Positions 8,587 through 17,302 of a stretch of 64,000 nucleotides of DNA are shown piece by piece; position 1 is the first letter of the stretch, and each line of letters opens with the position of its first letter. Location of the stretch: positions 806,001 to 870,000 of the forward strand of contig CP102145.1 of NCBI GenBank assembly GCA_024583055.1, given 5' to 3'. This DNA comes from Streptococcus suis. Its GTDB lineage: Bacteria; Bacillota; Bacilli; Lactobacillales; Streptococcaceae. Both the position numbers and the translations under genes were made by a program. The notes below the pieces were generated by a model. The model saw only the letters and a list, made by a program, of their open reading frames with translations, was not told where the DNA came from and did not search any database.

Positions 8587-9344
8587 TACTCAAAGAATTT
8601 ATAGTAATCTTCCAATTGCATTTCCGCTTTTTGCTGGCGATTGAGGTCTTGGATAATTTGACCATCCTTCATGACAATCAAGCGATTGCCAAAGTTAAGG
8701 GCATCCTCCATCTGGTGAGTGACCATAAGGGCAGTCAGCTCCTGGTCGGCAATCAGGCTATCCGTCAAATTCATGAGGGACTGGCTGGTCTTTGGATCAA
8801 GGGCCGCCGTGTGTTCATCCAAGAGCAACAGCTCTGGCTTGACGATAGAGGCCATTAAGAGGCTGAGAGCCTGACGCTGGCCACCCGATAAGAAACCAGC
8901 TGGAGTGGCGATATGCTTTTCCAGACCATTGCCAATTTTTGCTAGGGTCGCCTCAAACTCTTCCAAATGCTGGGGAAGTTGCCGAGGAACCAACCCACGA
9001 CCTTGGCCACGGTACTTGGCAATCAAAAGATTTTCCGCCACAGTCATCCGAGGTGCCGTTCCCATCTTGGGATCCTGAAAGACCCGGGACAGGTACTTGG
9101 CCCGCTTTTCCGCTGGCCACTTGGTCACATCCTCGCCCAAGATAGACACTGTTCCACTGGTCAAGGGCAGGGTACCTGCTATGACATTGAAGAGGGTGGA
9201 CTTACCAGCACCATTGCCACCGAGAATAGTGATAAAATCCCCTTGGTAGATAGTCAGATTGACATCCTTTAGAATCACGCGCTCCTGGTCCAGGCCATTG
9301 TTGACCACCACACACGCATTTTTTAGTTCAACGATTGCATTCAT
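8586..9344 (-). CDS. trpZ: Tryptophan ABC transporter, ATP-binding subunit
   Basis: 252-residue ABC ATPase: Walker A GGNGAGKST (about 42-50), Q-loop VFQDP, signature LSGGQRQALS, Walker B LLLLDEHTAALDP and H-loop VTHQ. Note DEH rather than DEP after the catalytic Glu, common in this subfamily. It energises uptake with TrpY and TrpX; the substrate call rests on the Trp T-box in front of the operon and on the trpXYZ order known from streptococci. It overlaps the permease gene by 4 bp. Confidence 0.85.
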   Translation of the reverse strand: MNAIVELKNACVVVNNGLDQERVILKDVNLTIYQGDFITILGGNGAGKSTLFNVIAGTLPLTSGTVSILGEDVTKWPAEKRAKYLSRVFQDPKMGTAPRMTVAENLLIAKYRGQGRGLVPRQLPQHLEEFEATLAKIGNGLEKHIATPAGFLSGGQRQALSLLMASIVKPELLLLDEHTAALDPKTSQSLMNLTDSLIADQELTALMVTHQMEDALNFGNRLIVMKDGQIIQDLNRQQKAEMQLEDYYKFFE

Positions 9345-10207
9345 TTGGTCAAGCTGGCTCCTCTCAGGATGTTATTTTTGATTTCAGGGACCATGAGGCA
9401 GACTGCCAAGATGAGGGCCGAAAAAATGCGGAGGTAGCTGGTATTGATTCCCAGGGAAATCACACCCAAAATCAAGAACTGGTAGAAAATCGCTCCCACC
9501 ACAATGGTGATAAAACGCTCCGCCATTGTCACATTATCAAACAAAACCTCACCGATGATGAGACTGGCCATGCCGACCACGATGACACCGATACCGCGCG
9601 AAACGTCCGCGTAACCCTCCTGCTGGGCGATGAGGGCACCAGCAAGGGCGATGACCCCATTGGAGAGGATCAGACCCATAAGCTCCATACGGCTGGTATG
9701 AATGCCAAAACTGCGCGCCATGTCGGGATTGTCACCCGTAGCGATAAAGGCCTGACCCAGGCGGGTATTTAGGAAGAATAGCAGAGCAGAGATGACAGCC
9801 ACAACTGCCATTAGGCCTAGTATCAATCCATTTGTCTCCCTATCAAAAGGCAGGAGGTCCTGCAAACTCTTGATATTGAGCAAGCCCAGATTGGCCCGCC
9901 CCATGATGAAGAGCATAATGGAATGGCAGGAAGACATAACCAGAATCCCCGACAAGAGGGTTGGAATTTTCCCCTTGGTATACAGGAGACCGGTCACAAG
10001 CCCTGCCAAACAGCCTGCGAAAACAGCAGCTAAGGTCGCCAGAATCGGGTGGACACCCTGAGTAAGTAAGGTCACAACCACTGCTCCGCCCAAGGGAAAG
10101 GAACCCTCTGTCGTCATATCTGGAAAGTTCAAAATACGGAAGGTCATGAAGATACCAAGACCAAGAATGGCCCAAAGCAGGGCCTGGGAAATGGTGGAAA
10201 GGATCAT
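9341..10207 (-). CDS. trpY: Tryptophan ABC transporter, permease
   Basis: 288 residues with about eight hydrophobic segments, of the branched-chain amino acid type permease family (PF02653-like), seen in FRILNFPDMTTEGSFPLGGA near residues 24-43 and in GDNPDMARSFGI, the loop that contacts the ATPase. It forms the membrane channel for TrpZ and TrpX. It lies between the two other transporter genes, 20 bp behind trpX and overlapping trpZ. The specificity is inferred from the T-box. Confidence 0.85.
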   Translation of the reverse strand: MILSTISQALLWAILGLGIFMTFRILNFPDMTTEGSFPLGGAVVVTLLTQGVHPILATLAAVFAGCLAGLVTGLLYTKGKIPTLLSGILVMSSCHSIMLFIMGRANLGLLNIKSLQDLLPFDRETNGLILGLMAVVAVISALLFFLNTRLGQAFIATGDNPDMARSFGIHTSRMELMGLILSNGVIALAGALIAQQEGYADVSRGIGVIVVGMASLIIGEVLFDNVTMAERFITIVVGAIFYQFLILGVISLGINTSYLRIFSALILAVCLMVPEIKNNILRGASLTK

Positions 10208-10227
10208 AATTCTCTCTAAAATTTCGT

Positions 10228-11238
10228 TTATTTAATCACGCGGCTTGCTTTTTCAACAATCTCCGCTGGAAGGGTAAGGCTAAGTTCATCAGCTACTTTT
10301 TGGTTGACGACAACGGTACCTTGGTTAAAGACTTCAACTGGTGTGTCAGCTGTTTTGGCACCGTCAAGAACCTTGGCAGCCATTTTACCAGTAGCAACAC
10401 CTAGGTCAAATTGGCTGAGGGTTACAGATGCGATACCGCCACCTTCGACCATATCCTCTACAGAAGTATAGATTGGTTTTTTAGACTTGTTGGCTGCAGA
10501 AACGACTGTTGAGAAAGCCGATGCAATGGTATTGTCAACTGGTGTGAAGAAGGCGTCTACCTTGGTTGAGGCAACTTCTACTGTTGAGGCAATTTCGTTT
10601 GAAGAAGGAACTGCATACTCGATAACTTCATAGCCTGCTGCCTCAGCTGCCGCCTTAAATTCAGCAACTTGGGCCTTTGAGTTGTCCTCGTTTGATGAGA
10701 AAAGAGCACCGATTGTTTTTGCCTCTGGGGTGATTTGTTTAATCAAGTCAATAGTATCTGCTACTGGTGTTTGGTCAGAAACACCAGTGATATTGCCACC
10801 AGGATTTTTCAAATCAGCAACCAAGTTGGCACCGACCGGATCTGTTACAGCTCCCATGATAATCGGTAGGTCGCTGGTTGCGTTGGCTAGGCCTTGGGCG
10901 GCTGGTGTCGCAATACCAATCAGCAATTCGTTGCCATTATCGACCAATTTTTTACTCATGGTTTGCACTTGAGACTGGTCACCTTCTGCATTCATAAAAT
11001 CAATTTCTAGGTTGACATCCTTATCGTAGCCGCCTTCTTTGAGACCAGCTTCGATTCCTTTGTAAATTTCGTCCAAGGAAGCGTGGGTCACATATTGGAG
11101 AACTCCGATTTTAACGGTTTGAGATTCCGTCCCAGTCTCTGTTGAGGTCTCTTGTTTATTCTGATTTGAAATCACTACAGCCACAATAATCGCAAAAAAT
11201 GCAATCAACACACCCATCAATTTTTTATTTTTCATCAT
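10228..11238 (-). CDS. trpX: Tryptophan ABC transporter, substrate-binding protein
   Basis: 336 residues of the ABC substrate-binding family PF04392. The start MMKNKK follows AGAAAGAGG. After the first lysines comes one hydrophobic segment (about 8-24). There is no cysteine in a lipobox, so unlike PstS in this window it would be held by an uncleaved or signal-peptidase-I type segment rather than a lipid. The body shows the family pattern TVKIGVLQYVTHASLDEIYKGIEAG, here read as KIGVLQYVTH and LDEIYKGI, and FFTPVDNTIASA. It is the first large gene after the T-box; tryptophan as ligand follows from the UGG specifier and from known streptococcal trpX. Confidence 0.85.
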   Translation of the reverse strand: MMKNKKLMGVLIAFFAIIVAVVISNQNKQETSTETGTESQTVKIGVLQYVTHASLDEIYKGIEAGLKEGGYDKDVNLEIDFMNAEGDQSQVQTMSKKLVDNGNELLIGIATPAAQGLANATSDLPIIMGAVTDPVGANLVADLKNPGGNITGVSDQTPVADTIDLIKQITPEAKTIGALFSSNEDNSKAQVAEFKAAAEAAGYEVIEYAVPSSNEIASTVEVASTKVDAFFTPVDNTIASAFSTVVSAANKSKKPIYTSVEDMVEGGGIASVTLSQFDLGVATGKMAAKVLDGAKTADTPVEVFNQGTVVVNQKVADELSLTLPAEIVEKASRVIK

Positions 11239-11275
11239 AAACCTCTTTCTTATTAAAACAATTGTATCTATTTCG

Positions 11276-11314
11276 TCAATTCAAGATCTGTAAGCTACGC
11301 CATCGTTTCATCAT
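11276..11314 (-). CDS. Putative 12-codon leader ORF between T-box and trpX
   Basis: The ORF reads MMKRWRSLQILN and stops at TGA. It has a near-ideal AAAGGAG (11323-11329) 8 nt before its ATG, better than that of trpX. It contains one Trp codon. It lies after the T-box terminator and 37 nt before trpX. It may be a leader peptide that couples or tunes trpX translation. No homologue is known to me, so function is inference. Confidence 0.45.
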   Translation of the reverse strand: MMKRWRSLQILN

Positions 11315-11335
11315 AATGTAATCTCCTTTGTATAG

Positions 11336-11371
11336 AAAAAGCCCACGCATACTAAAATCGTATGCGAGGGC
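11336..11371 (-). terminator. T-box intrinsic terminator
   Basis: GCCC(T)CGCATAC and GTATGCG(T)GGGC form a 12-position stem (11360-11371 with 11341-11352) followed by TTTTT on the minus strand. It is the regulated terminator of the T-box at 11372-11610. Confidence 0.9.
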
Positions 11372-11610
11372 GTCAATGACACGGTGCCACCTCACTTATG
11401 GGAATTCTCCCATATCTCATCTCCTCAAACAAGGAGTTGCACTGTAAGGTGTGCCAACCGAACTATCATTGTTTTAAGTTCATTTGCGTGACTGTTTTGG
11501 CTGAGTACTTATGCCAAACAATCTCATCAGCCCATTTCATAAAACTCCGCCACCTGTTCTCAGCACCACAGGCTCCCTGAAGACTTCTGTCCTACTACTT
11601 CTTCTGATTA
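11336..11610 (-). promoter_or_regulatory. T-box riboswitch, tryptophan specifier (UGG)
   Basis: The leader shows the parts of a T-box: an AGTAGGA element soon after the start, a stem I apical region GGTGCTGAGAACAGG (around 11553-11567), a specifier loop ATGAAATGGGC with UGG at 11532-11534, the core T-box AGGTGGCACCGT (11381-11392) and a strong terminator. Uncharged tRNA-Trp would pair with the specifier and the T-box and let transcription proceed into trpXYZ. Trp is the only amino acid that UGG specifies; a neighbouring triplet as specifier is less likely but possible. Confidence 0.9.
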
Positions 11611-11616
11611 CATACG

Positions 11617-11645
11617 ATTATAGATGGTCTTGGAGGATTTGTCAA
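11617..11645 (-). promoter_or_regulatory. Consensus sigma-A promoter of the trp transporter operon
   Basis: TTGACA (11640-11645), 17-bp spacer, TATAAT (11617-11622): a perfect match to both hexamers. Start of transcription near 11610, just before the T-box. Confidence 0.88.
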
Positions 11646-11700
11646 GGATTTTGAACAAATTTTCTGAAAATTCCTTAACATGTTGTCAGCCCCCAAAATA

Positions 11701-11709
11701 TGCTATACT
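11701..11709 (+). promoter_or_regulatory. Extended -10 promoter of rqcH
   Basis: TGCTATACT lies 38 bp before the rqcH ATG. The -35 region is poor (TTGTCA with a 15-bp spacer). It is back to back with the trp operon promoter at 11617-11645. Confidence 0.5.
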
Positions 11710-11747
11710 AGAAAAAGCTAGATTCCAGGAAGAGAAAGAGGTCTACC

Positions 11748-13406
11748 ATGTCTTTTGACGGATTTTTTTTACATCACATGACGGCTGAGTTAAAGGCCAA
11801 TTTAGAAGGTGGGCGGATTCAGAAAATCAACCAACCTTTTGAACAGGAGATTGTCCTCAATATCCGCAGCAACCGTCAGAGCCATAAATTGCTCCTGTCC
11901 GCCCATTCGGTTTTCGGTCGGGTTCAGCTGACCCAGTCGGACTTTACCAATCCAAAAGTGCCCAATACCTTTACCATGATTCTGCGGAAATACTTGCAGG
12001 GAGCTATTATCGAGGAAATTCGTCAGTTGGACAATGACCGCATCTTAGAATTTTCGGTGTCCAACAAGGACGAGATTGGCGACCATATCCAAGCTACCTT
12101 GATGGTGGAAATCATGGGCAAGCACAGTAATATCATCTTGGTGGATAAGTCTGAACAGCGGATTATCGAGGCTATTAAGCACGTCGGTTTCTCGCAAAAT
12201 TCCTACCGAACCATCTTGCCAGGTTCCACCTACATTCTTCCACCGGAGACGCATTCTCTCAATCCTTATACAGTGTCTGACGAGAAATTGTTTGAAATCT
12301 TATCGACTCAGGAACTGAGTCCGAAAAATCTCCAACAGGCCTTTCAAGGTTTGGGTCGGGATACGGCTTCTGAACTGGCCAGTCACTTACAGACAGACCG
12401 CCTCAAGAACTTTCGTGCCTTTTTTGACCAGGCTACACAGCCTAGCCTAACGGACAAATCCTATGCTGCTCTGCCATTTGCCAATAGCCCTGAAAACCAG
12501 CTACAATTTGAGAGCCTGAGCAGTCTGCTGGACTTCTACTATCAGGACAAGGCGGAGCGGGACCGGGTGGCCCAGCAGGCCAATGAGCTGATCAAGCGGG
12601 TGGCCAGTGAGCTGGAGAAAAATCGCAAAAAGTTGGTCAAACAGGAGCAGGAATTGGCGGATACGGAAGGTGCGGAATTGGTGCGACAGAAGGGCGAGCT
12701 CTTGACCACCTATCTGCATCAGGTACCCAACGACCAGGCTAGTGTGACCTTAGACAACTACTATACGGGCGAGGAGTTGGAGATTGAGTTGGACGTGGCT
12801 CTTACTCCTAGCCAGAATGCCCAACGTTATTTCAAAAAGTACCAGAAACTCAAGGAGGCGGTCAAGCATCTGACCAGCTTGATCGAGGAAACAAAGGCGA
12901 CCATTATCTATCTGGAGTCTGTTGATACCATGCTGGGACAGGCTAGTCTGGCAGAAATCGATGAAATCCGTGAGGAATTGATTGAAACAGGCTACCTCAA
13001 ACGTCGCCATCGTGAGAAAATCCACAAGCGTCAGAAACCTGAGCGTTATTTGGCAACAGACGGGAAAACTATCATTCTGGTTGGGAAAAATAACCTGCAA
13101 AATGATGAGTTGACCTTCAAAATGGCCAAGAAAGGCGAACTCTGGTTCCATGCCAAAGACATTCCAGGTAGCCATGTGGTCATCACAGATAACTTGGACC
13201 CCAGCGACGAAGTCAAGACAGACGCGGCAGAGCTGGCTGCCTATTTCTCCAAGGCAAGGCATTCTAACTTAGTTCAAGTTGATATGATTGAAGCCAAGAA
13301 ACTTCATAAGCCAACAGGTAGCAAACCTGGTTTTGTGACCTACCGCGGTCAGAAGACCCTGCGCGTGACACCGACAGAAGAGAAAATAAAAAGCATGAAA
13401 ATCTGA
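11748..13406 (+). CDS. rqcH: RqcH / fibronectin-binding FbpA family protein (NFACT)
   Basis: 552 residues of the NFACT family (RqcH in Bacillus, FBPS in S. suis, PavA/FbpA elsewhere). The NFACT-N domain starts at MSFDGFFLHHMTAEL; a coiled-coil middle region runs about 270-420; the NFACT-R domain near the C-terminus has GELWFHAKDIPGSHVVI. RqcH binds stalled 50S subunits and adds alanine tails; in streptococci the same protein is found at the surface and binds fibronectin without a signal peptide. No signal peptide or LPXTG is seen here. It is the only plus-strand gene between 1 and 23326. Confidence 0.92.
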   Translation: MSFDGFFLHHMTAELKANLEGGRIQKINQPFEQEIVLNIRSNRQSHKLLLSAHSVFGRVQLTQSDFTNPKVPNTFTMILRKYLQGAIIEEIRQLDNDRILEFSVSNKDEIGDHIQATLMVEIMGKHSNIILVDKSEQRIIEAIKHVGFSQNSYRTILPGSTYILPPETHSLNPYTVSDEKLFEILSTQELSPKNLQQAFQGLGRDTASELASHLQTDRLKNFRAFFDQATQPSLTDKSYAALPFANSPENQLQFESLSSLLDFYYQDKAERDRVAQQANELIKRVASELEKNRKKLVKQEQELADTEGAELVRQKGELLTTYLHQVPNDQASVTLDNYYTGEELEIELDVALTPSQNAQRYFKKYQKLKEAVKHLTSLIEETKATIIYLESVDTMLGQASLAEIDEIREELIETGYLKRRHREKIHKRQKPERYLATDGKTIILVGKNNLQNDELTFKMAKKGELWFHAKDIPGSHVVITDNLDPSDEVKTDAAELAAYFSKARHSNLVQVDMIEAKKLHKPTGSKPGFVTYRGQKTLRVTPTEEKIKSMKI

Positions 13407-13424
13407 TGATTTTCATGCTTTTTA
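13386..13424. terminator. Bidirectional terminator between rqcH and pnpS
   Basis: AAAGCATGAAAATC and GATTTTCATGCTTT form a perfect 14-bp stem around TGAT. T-runs follow on the plus strand and A-runs precede it, so it can end both rqcH and the convergent pnpS transcript. It overlaps the last codons of rqcH. Confidence 0.85.
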
Positions 13425-13584
13425 AAACCTGTGTTCACAAGCAAAGTATATTTAGAAAAGAGATAGTTTTTTACAAATCAAGGCTGTTTTTTGATGTAAT
13501 ACTGACTGTATTTCGAGAAAAACGAACGCTGAGTGGCAGAAAACTAGCCTTAGCTAAAGATGTTGAGCTGTGAATACAGTTTTT
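13424..13584. repeat. MITE-like repeat, long copy
   Basis: A roughly 160-bp intergenic element bounded by imperfect terminal inverted repeats (AAAACCTGTGTTCACAAG on the left; the reverse complement of the right end reads AAAAACTGTATTCACAG). It shares both ends with the shorter element at 60791-60869, including TTTAGAAAA and TTAG(C/T)TAAAG(A/G)TGTTGA. No coding capacity. It fills the gap between the rqcH terminator and pnpS. Confidence 0.7.
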
Positions 13585-13587
13585 ATT

Positions 13588-15240
13588 TTATTTCGGAAAC
13601 TTCACCTTCATCACAGTTCCCTGACCTAACTGGCTTTGGACGTGGATGGTAGCGCCGTGGACTTGAAGGGCGTGTTTGACAATGGAGAGACCGAGACCGG
13701 TACCGCCCACTTGTTTGGAACGGCTCTTGTCGGCCCGATAAAAACGCTCAAACATGCGTTCCTGGTCTATCGGTGAGATGCCCAGACCAGTATCTTCTAC
13801 GACCAGGCTAATGGCCTCATCTGTCTGACTGAGGCTAACATGGACCTGTCCATGATCGGTATTGTATTTAATGGCATTGTCACACAGATTAAAAATAATA
13901 GACTGGAGTAGGACAGGATTTCCATGATAGGAAATCTGGGGACCCGTAAAGCTCAAAGCGATATTTTTCTGCACCGCCTTGTCTTCCAGACCAGCCAAAA
14001 CCTGCTGGACCAGGTCAGTCAATTGCACATCCTCTTTTCGGATATGTCTACCTTCATCCAACTGGGCCAATTGGAGAATATCCTCTACCAGTTGAATCAT
14101 GCGCTGGGATTCCTGGTGAATCTTCTCGGCAAAGACGACAACATCATCTGGCGAGGCAATGCGCGACTGCAGAATTTCAGAATAGCCAGATAGAATGTGG
14201 AGCGGTGTCCGCAATTCGTGGGAAACCGTCGCTGTGAATTCTCGCCGTAATTTTTCCAGATAATACTGCTCGGTCACATCGAAAAAGAGAAGAACGGCCC
14301 CTGATTGCTGCTGCTCCGACCAAATCGGACGTCCGATGACCTTGTATTGGTGGTCCTGCAATTCGACAATTGTATCTGTTTTCTGACCATCCAGTAACTC
14401 CGTCAGCAAGTCCTTCAAGGCCGATTGGCGCTGAAAAATAGCAATGGGTCTGGAGAGGGCTGACTCTTCCAATTCTAAAAGATTACGAGCCGCCTCATTG
14501 TAGATGACTAACCGGCCCTGGTTATCAACGATGACTAACCCCTCCTTCATCTTGGAAATGATAGTGTCAAATTCATCCTGTTTCTGCCGCAGGAGACTCT
14601 CTTTTTCAGCCAATTGAGACTGGTGAAAATCCAGTCGCTTGAGCAGGGGATGCAATTCCTTATAAACATCATTTTTCAAGGGTCTCTCTAAGTCAATGGT
14701 TTCCAAGGGCCGGAGTAATTTTTGAGCCGTGTATTTGGCAAGGACGTAGGAAGTCAGAAGCGACACAAACCCCAAGACGGCAAACCAGGGAAACATCTGC
14801 TGCATCAAATCAAAGACCGTACTGTGGGAAACTGAAAGACGGACGATACTGCCGTCTTGCAAGAGCCGTGCCGAGTAAATGAGGGTTTCAGACAGGGTAC
14901 TAGAATACCTGACCCTCTGGCCGATTCCATTTTTTTTAGCCTGAATGACTTCTTCACGCTGGCTGTGATTGTCCATTTGCGAGGCATCATTTTCGGAGTC
15001 ATAGATGACACTGCCGTCAGGAGCTATCCAGGTAAACCGGTATTCTCCAGGAGCAATGTGCTGCAGATAGTCTATGCCTTCATTTTCAACCGCCTCTGCC
15101 ACCAACTGGGTTTCTTGAACTAAATGATCGACCAATTGACCGTTAAAATAATTATAAAGGTAGACCTGGACAGTGAGGATAGTCAGCAGAAAGACCCCCA
15201 TAGCTGTCATAAATACTGCTTGAAAAATCCGTTTAGTCAT
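13588..15240 (-). CDS. pnpS: Phosphate-responsive sensor histidine kinase
   Basis: 550-residue membrane histidine kinase of the PhoR/WalK type. A first membrane helix lies at about 7-28, an extracellular loop to about 150, a second helix at about 150-170, then a linker, a PAS domain (about 225-330), a HisKA domain with the phospho-acceptor in TVSHELRTPLH and a HATPase domain (NLCDNAIKYN, DTGLGIS, GGTGLGLSIVKH). It overlaps the response regulator by 8 bp. Its place at the end of pstSCAB-phoU matches pneumococcal PnpS, which works with PnpR on the pst1 genes. The signal is likely transmitted through PstSCAB and PhoU, by analogy. Confidence 0.9.
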   Translation of the reverse strand: MTKRIFQAVFMTAMGVFLLTILTVQVYLYNYFNGQLVDHLVQETQLVAEAVENEGIDYLQHIAPGEYRFTWIAPDGSVIYDSENDASQMDNHSQREEVIQAKKNGIGQRVRYSSTLSETLIYSARLLQDGSIVRLSVSHSTVFDLMQQMFPWFAVLGFVSLLTSYVLAKYTAQKLLRPLETIDLERPLKNDVYKELHPLLKRLDFHQSQLAEKESLLRQKQDEFDTIISKMKEGLVIVDNQGRLVIYNEAARNLLELEESALSRPIAIFQRQSALKDLLTELLDGQKTDTIVELQDHQYKVIGRPIWSEQQQSGAVLLFFDVTEQYYLEKLRREFTATVSHELRTPLHILSGYSEILQSRIASPDDVVVFAEKIHQESQRMIQLVEDILQLAQLDEGRHIRKEDVQLTDLVQQVLAGLEDKAVQKNIALSFTGPQISYHGNPVLLQSIIFNLCDNAIKYNTDHGQVHVSLSQTDEAISLVVEDTGLGISPIDQERMFERFYRADKSRSKQVGGTGLGLSIVKHALQVHGATIHVQSQLGQGTVMKVKFPK

Positions 15241-15907
15241 GGTCTTGCTCCAAGAGATAGCCTACTCCACGTACTGTTTTGACCAGGTGACCGGCTTGGC
15301 CCAATTTCTGGCGCAGGGTTCCCACATGGACATCGACCGTCCGCGTCTCGCCCATAAAATCTTGTCCCCAGACCTTGTCCAAGAGTTCCTGACGGGTAAA
15401 GACTTTTTGAGGCAACCGCATGAAGAGGTGCAGTAATTCAAATTCTTTCAAGGTCAATTCAACCTTGCTATCTTGGACATAGACCTTGTGACTGGCTAGA
15501 TTGATACGAATCGTGGCAAAGGCAAGCTCTTGCTCCTCCTGCTTTTGAGTCCTGCGCAAAACAGCCTTGATACGGGAAATCATTTCCATCATACCAAAGG
15601 GCTTGACCAGGTAATCATCAGCCCCCATGTCCAAACTCTGAACCTTGTCAATCTCAGTCCCCTTGGCCGTTGCCATAATGACGGGTATAGCCAGCCACCT
15701 GGTCTGCCTACGCAGATCCTGGAGGACTGAAATTCCGTCCTGGCCTGGCATCATAACATCCAAGACCACTAAATCAGGACTTGCTTCCTCCAATCCTTCC
15801 CAAAAACTAGCAGCCTCTGGAAAACCCTTAGCCTCAAAACCAGCAGTCTTGAGGCTATAGATCATCAATTCACGAATGGCATCATCATCTTCTACACAGT
15901 AGATCAT
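15233..15907 (-). CDS. pnpR: Phosphate response regulator, OmpR/PhoB family
   Basis: 224 residues: receiver domain (about 1-115) with the phospho-acceptor Asp in LVVLDVMMPGQDG and the Lys in DDYLVKPF, then a winged-helix DNA-binding domain (about 125-222) ending in VRTVDVH-type residues (TRTVDVHVGTLRQKL, VKTVRGVGYLL). PhoB-family regulators bind direct repeats; a matching TTTACA-N5-TTTACA repeat lies in front of pstS at 19954-19970, which is the likely target. The kinase gene overlaps its 3' end and phoU ends 4 bp upstream. Confidence 0.9.
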   Translation of the reverse strand: MIYCVEDDDAIRELMIYSLKTAGFEAKGFPEAASFWEGLEEASPDLVVLDVMMPGQDGISVLQDLRRQTRWLAIPVIMATAKGTEIDKVQSLDMGADDYLVKPFGMMEMISRIKAVLRRTQKQEEQELAFATIRINLASHKVYVQDSKVELTLKEFELLHLFMRLPQKVFTRQELLDKVWGQDFMGETRTVDVHVGTLRQKLGQAGHLVKTVRGVGYLLEQDHD

Positions 15908-15911
15908 TTTC

Positions 15912-16553
15912 TTACCCTTCTAATTGACCCGTGATAGAAAATTGTACCCACTTGGCAATATTGACAGCGTGATCACCGATGCGCTCCAGGTACTTGGCAA
16001 TCATCAAGAGGTCAATGGCCTGGTCACCATTTGCAGTGTGGCTCCCGATATATGTAGCCAGTTTTTCTTTTATTGTACCAAAATATTGGTCAACTGTATC
16101 GTCTTTTGCAACGACTTGGCTGGCCAAATCGTGACTTTCTTTGATAAAGGCATCCAGGGCACCCACCACCATCTGACTGACCTGCTCTGCCATTTTCTTA
16201 ACCAAAGGAATCTCTTCCACCAGGTCAATGGGATTGTTGCGAATCAGGTCCGCCACTTCAGAGGATTGGGCGCCGATGCGCTTCATGTCATAGACCATTT
16301 TAAGGGCGGATGAAATGGTGCGCAGGTCCCGAGCAACTGGTTGCTGGCGCAGGAGCAATTTGAGGCAACGGGCTTCGATATCCCGCTCTAGCTCCTCAAT
16401 CTGCTGGTAGGTCTGCTGGATTTTTTCGTAGTTCAACTGCTCTGGCCCATTGAGACCGTCGGCAGAGCCTGCGATAATCTCCTCACAGAGACCACCCATG
16501 TAGACCATGTCCTTTTGCAATTCTTCTAATTGGCTTTCAAAACGTGAACGCAT
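15912..16553 (-). CDS. phoU: Phosphate transport regulator PhoU (first pst locus)
   Basis: 213-residue PhoU: two three-helix bundles with the two characteristic metal-binding motifs, ERDIEARCLKLLLRQQPVA in the first half and DHAVNIAKWV near the C-terminus (E(R)xGDHAVNIA). PhoU joins the Pst transporter to the sensor kinase and restrains phosphate uptake. It begins directly at the end of pstB (1-bp overlap) and precedes pnpR. A second PhoU is encoded at 50270-50926; the two differ clearly in sequence. Confidence 0.92.
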   Translation of the reverse strand: MRSRFESQLEELQKDMVYMGGLCEEIIAGSADGLNGPEQLNYEKIQQTYQQIEELERDIEARCLKLLLRQQPVARDLRTISSALKMVYDMKRIGAQSSEVADLIRNNPIDLVEEIPLVKKMAEQVSQMVVGALDAFIKESHDLASQVVAKDDTVDQYFGTIKEKLATYIGSHTANGDQAIDLLMIAKYLERIGDHAVNIAKWVQFSITGQLEG

Positions 16554-17302
16554 TAACCAAACCTCCCTGTGATATAGTCTTCCGTACGTGGATCTTTTGG
16601 CATACTAAAGAGACTGCTTGTCTTGTCAAATTCAACGACCTCACCCAAGAGGAAAAAGGCAGTCTGGTCAGACACCCGCAAGGCCTGTTGCATATTGTGG
16701 GTGACCATGACAATAGTATAGTCCTTCTTCAATTCCAGCACCAATTCTTCTATCTTAGCGGTTGAAATCGGGTCGAGAGCTGACGTCGGCTCGTCCATCA
16801 AGAGAACTTCCGGCTCGATAGCCAGGGCACGGGCAATACAGAGACGCTGCTGCTGACCGCCCGACAAGCCCAGAGCAGACTTATTGAGGCGGTCCTTGAC
16901 CTCATCCCAGATAGCTGCCTGACGAAGAGAACGCTCGACAATCTTATCCAGTTCCAGCTTATTATGAATGCCGTGGGTACGAGGTCCGTAGGCCACATTA
17001 TCATAAATGCTCATTGGAAAAGGGTTTGGTTTTTGAAAAACCATTCCGACCTTCTTACGGAGGACTGTCGTCTTCATCTCCGCATAAATATCTTCTTGGT
17101 CCAGCAGAACTTTGCCCGTTAAACGGCAGTTCTTGACCAAATCATTCATACGGTTCAGACTTTTTAAGAGGGTTGATTTCCCGCAACCAGAAGGCCCGAT
17201 AAAGGCTGTAATCTGATTGCCTGGAATTTCTAAATTGATATTCTTCAAAGCCTGAAAATCCCCGTAGAAGAGATCCAGACCTTGGATACTTAGTTTACTC
17301 AT
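16553..17302 (-). CDS. pstB: Phosphate ABC transporter ATPase (first pst locus)
   Basis: 249-residue PstB with GPSGCGKST (Walker A), [40 protein letters not shown] and a normal H-loop VTHNMQQAL. All catalytic residues are present. It drives high-affinity phosphate uptake with PstA, PstC and PstS. The start overlaps the end of pstA by 8 bp and the stop touches phoU. This locus has a single pstB, unlike the second pst operon. Confidence 0.95.
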   Translation of the reverse strand: MSKLSIQGLDLFYGDFQALKNINLEIPGNQITAFIGPSGCGKSTLLKSLNRMNDLVKNCRLTGKVLLDQEDIYAEMKTTVLRKKVGMVFQKPNPFPMSIYDNVAYGPRTHGIHNKLELDKIVERSLRQAAIWDEVKDRLNKSALGLSGGQQQRLCIARALAIEPEVLLMDEPTSALDPISTAKIEELVLELKKDYTIVMVTHNMQQALRVSDQTAFFLLGEVVEFDKTSSLFSMPKDPRTEDYITGRFG

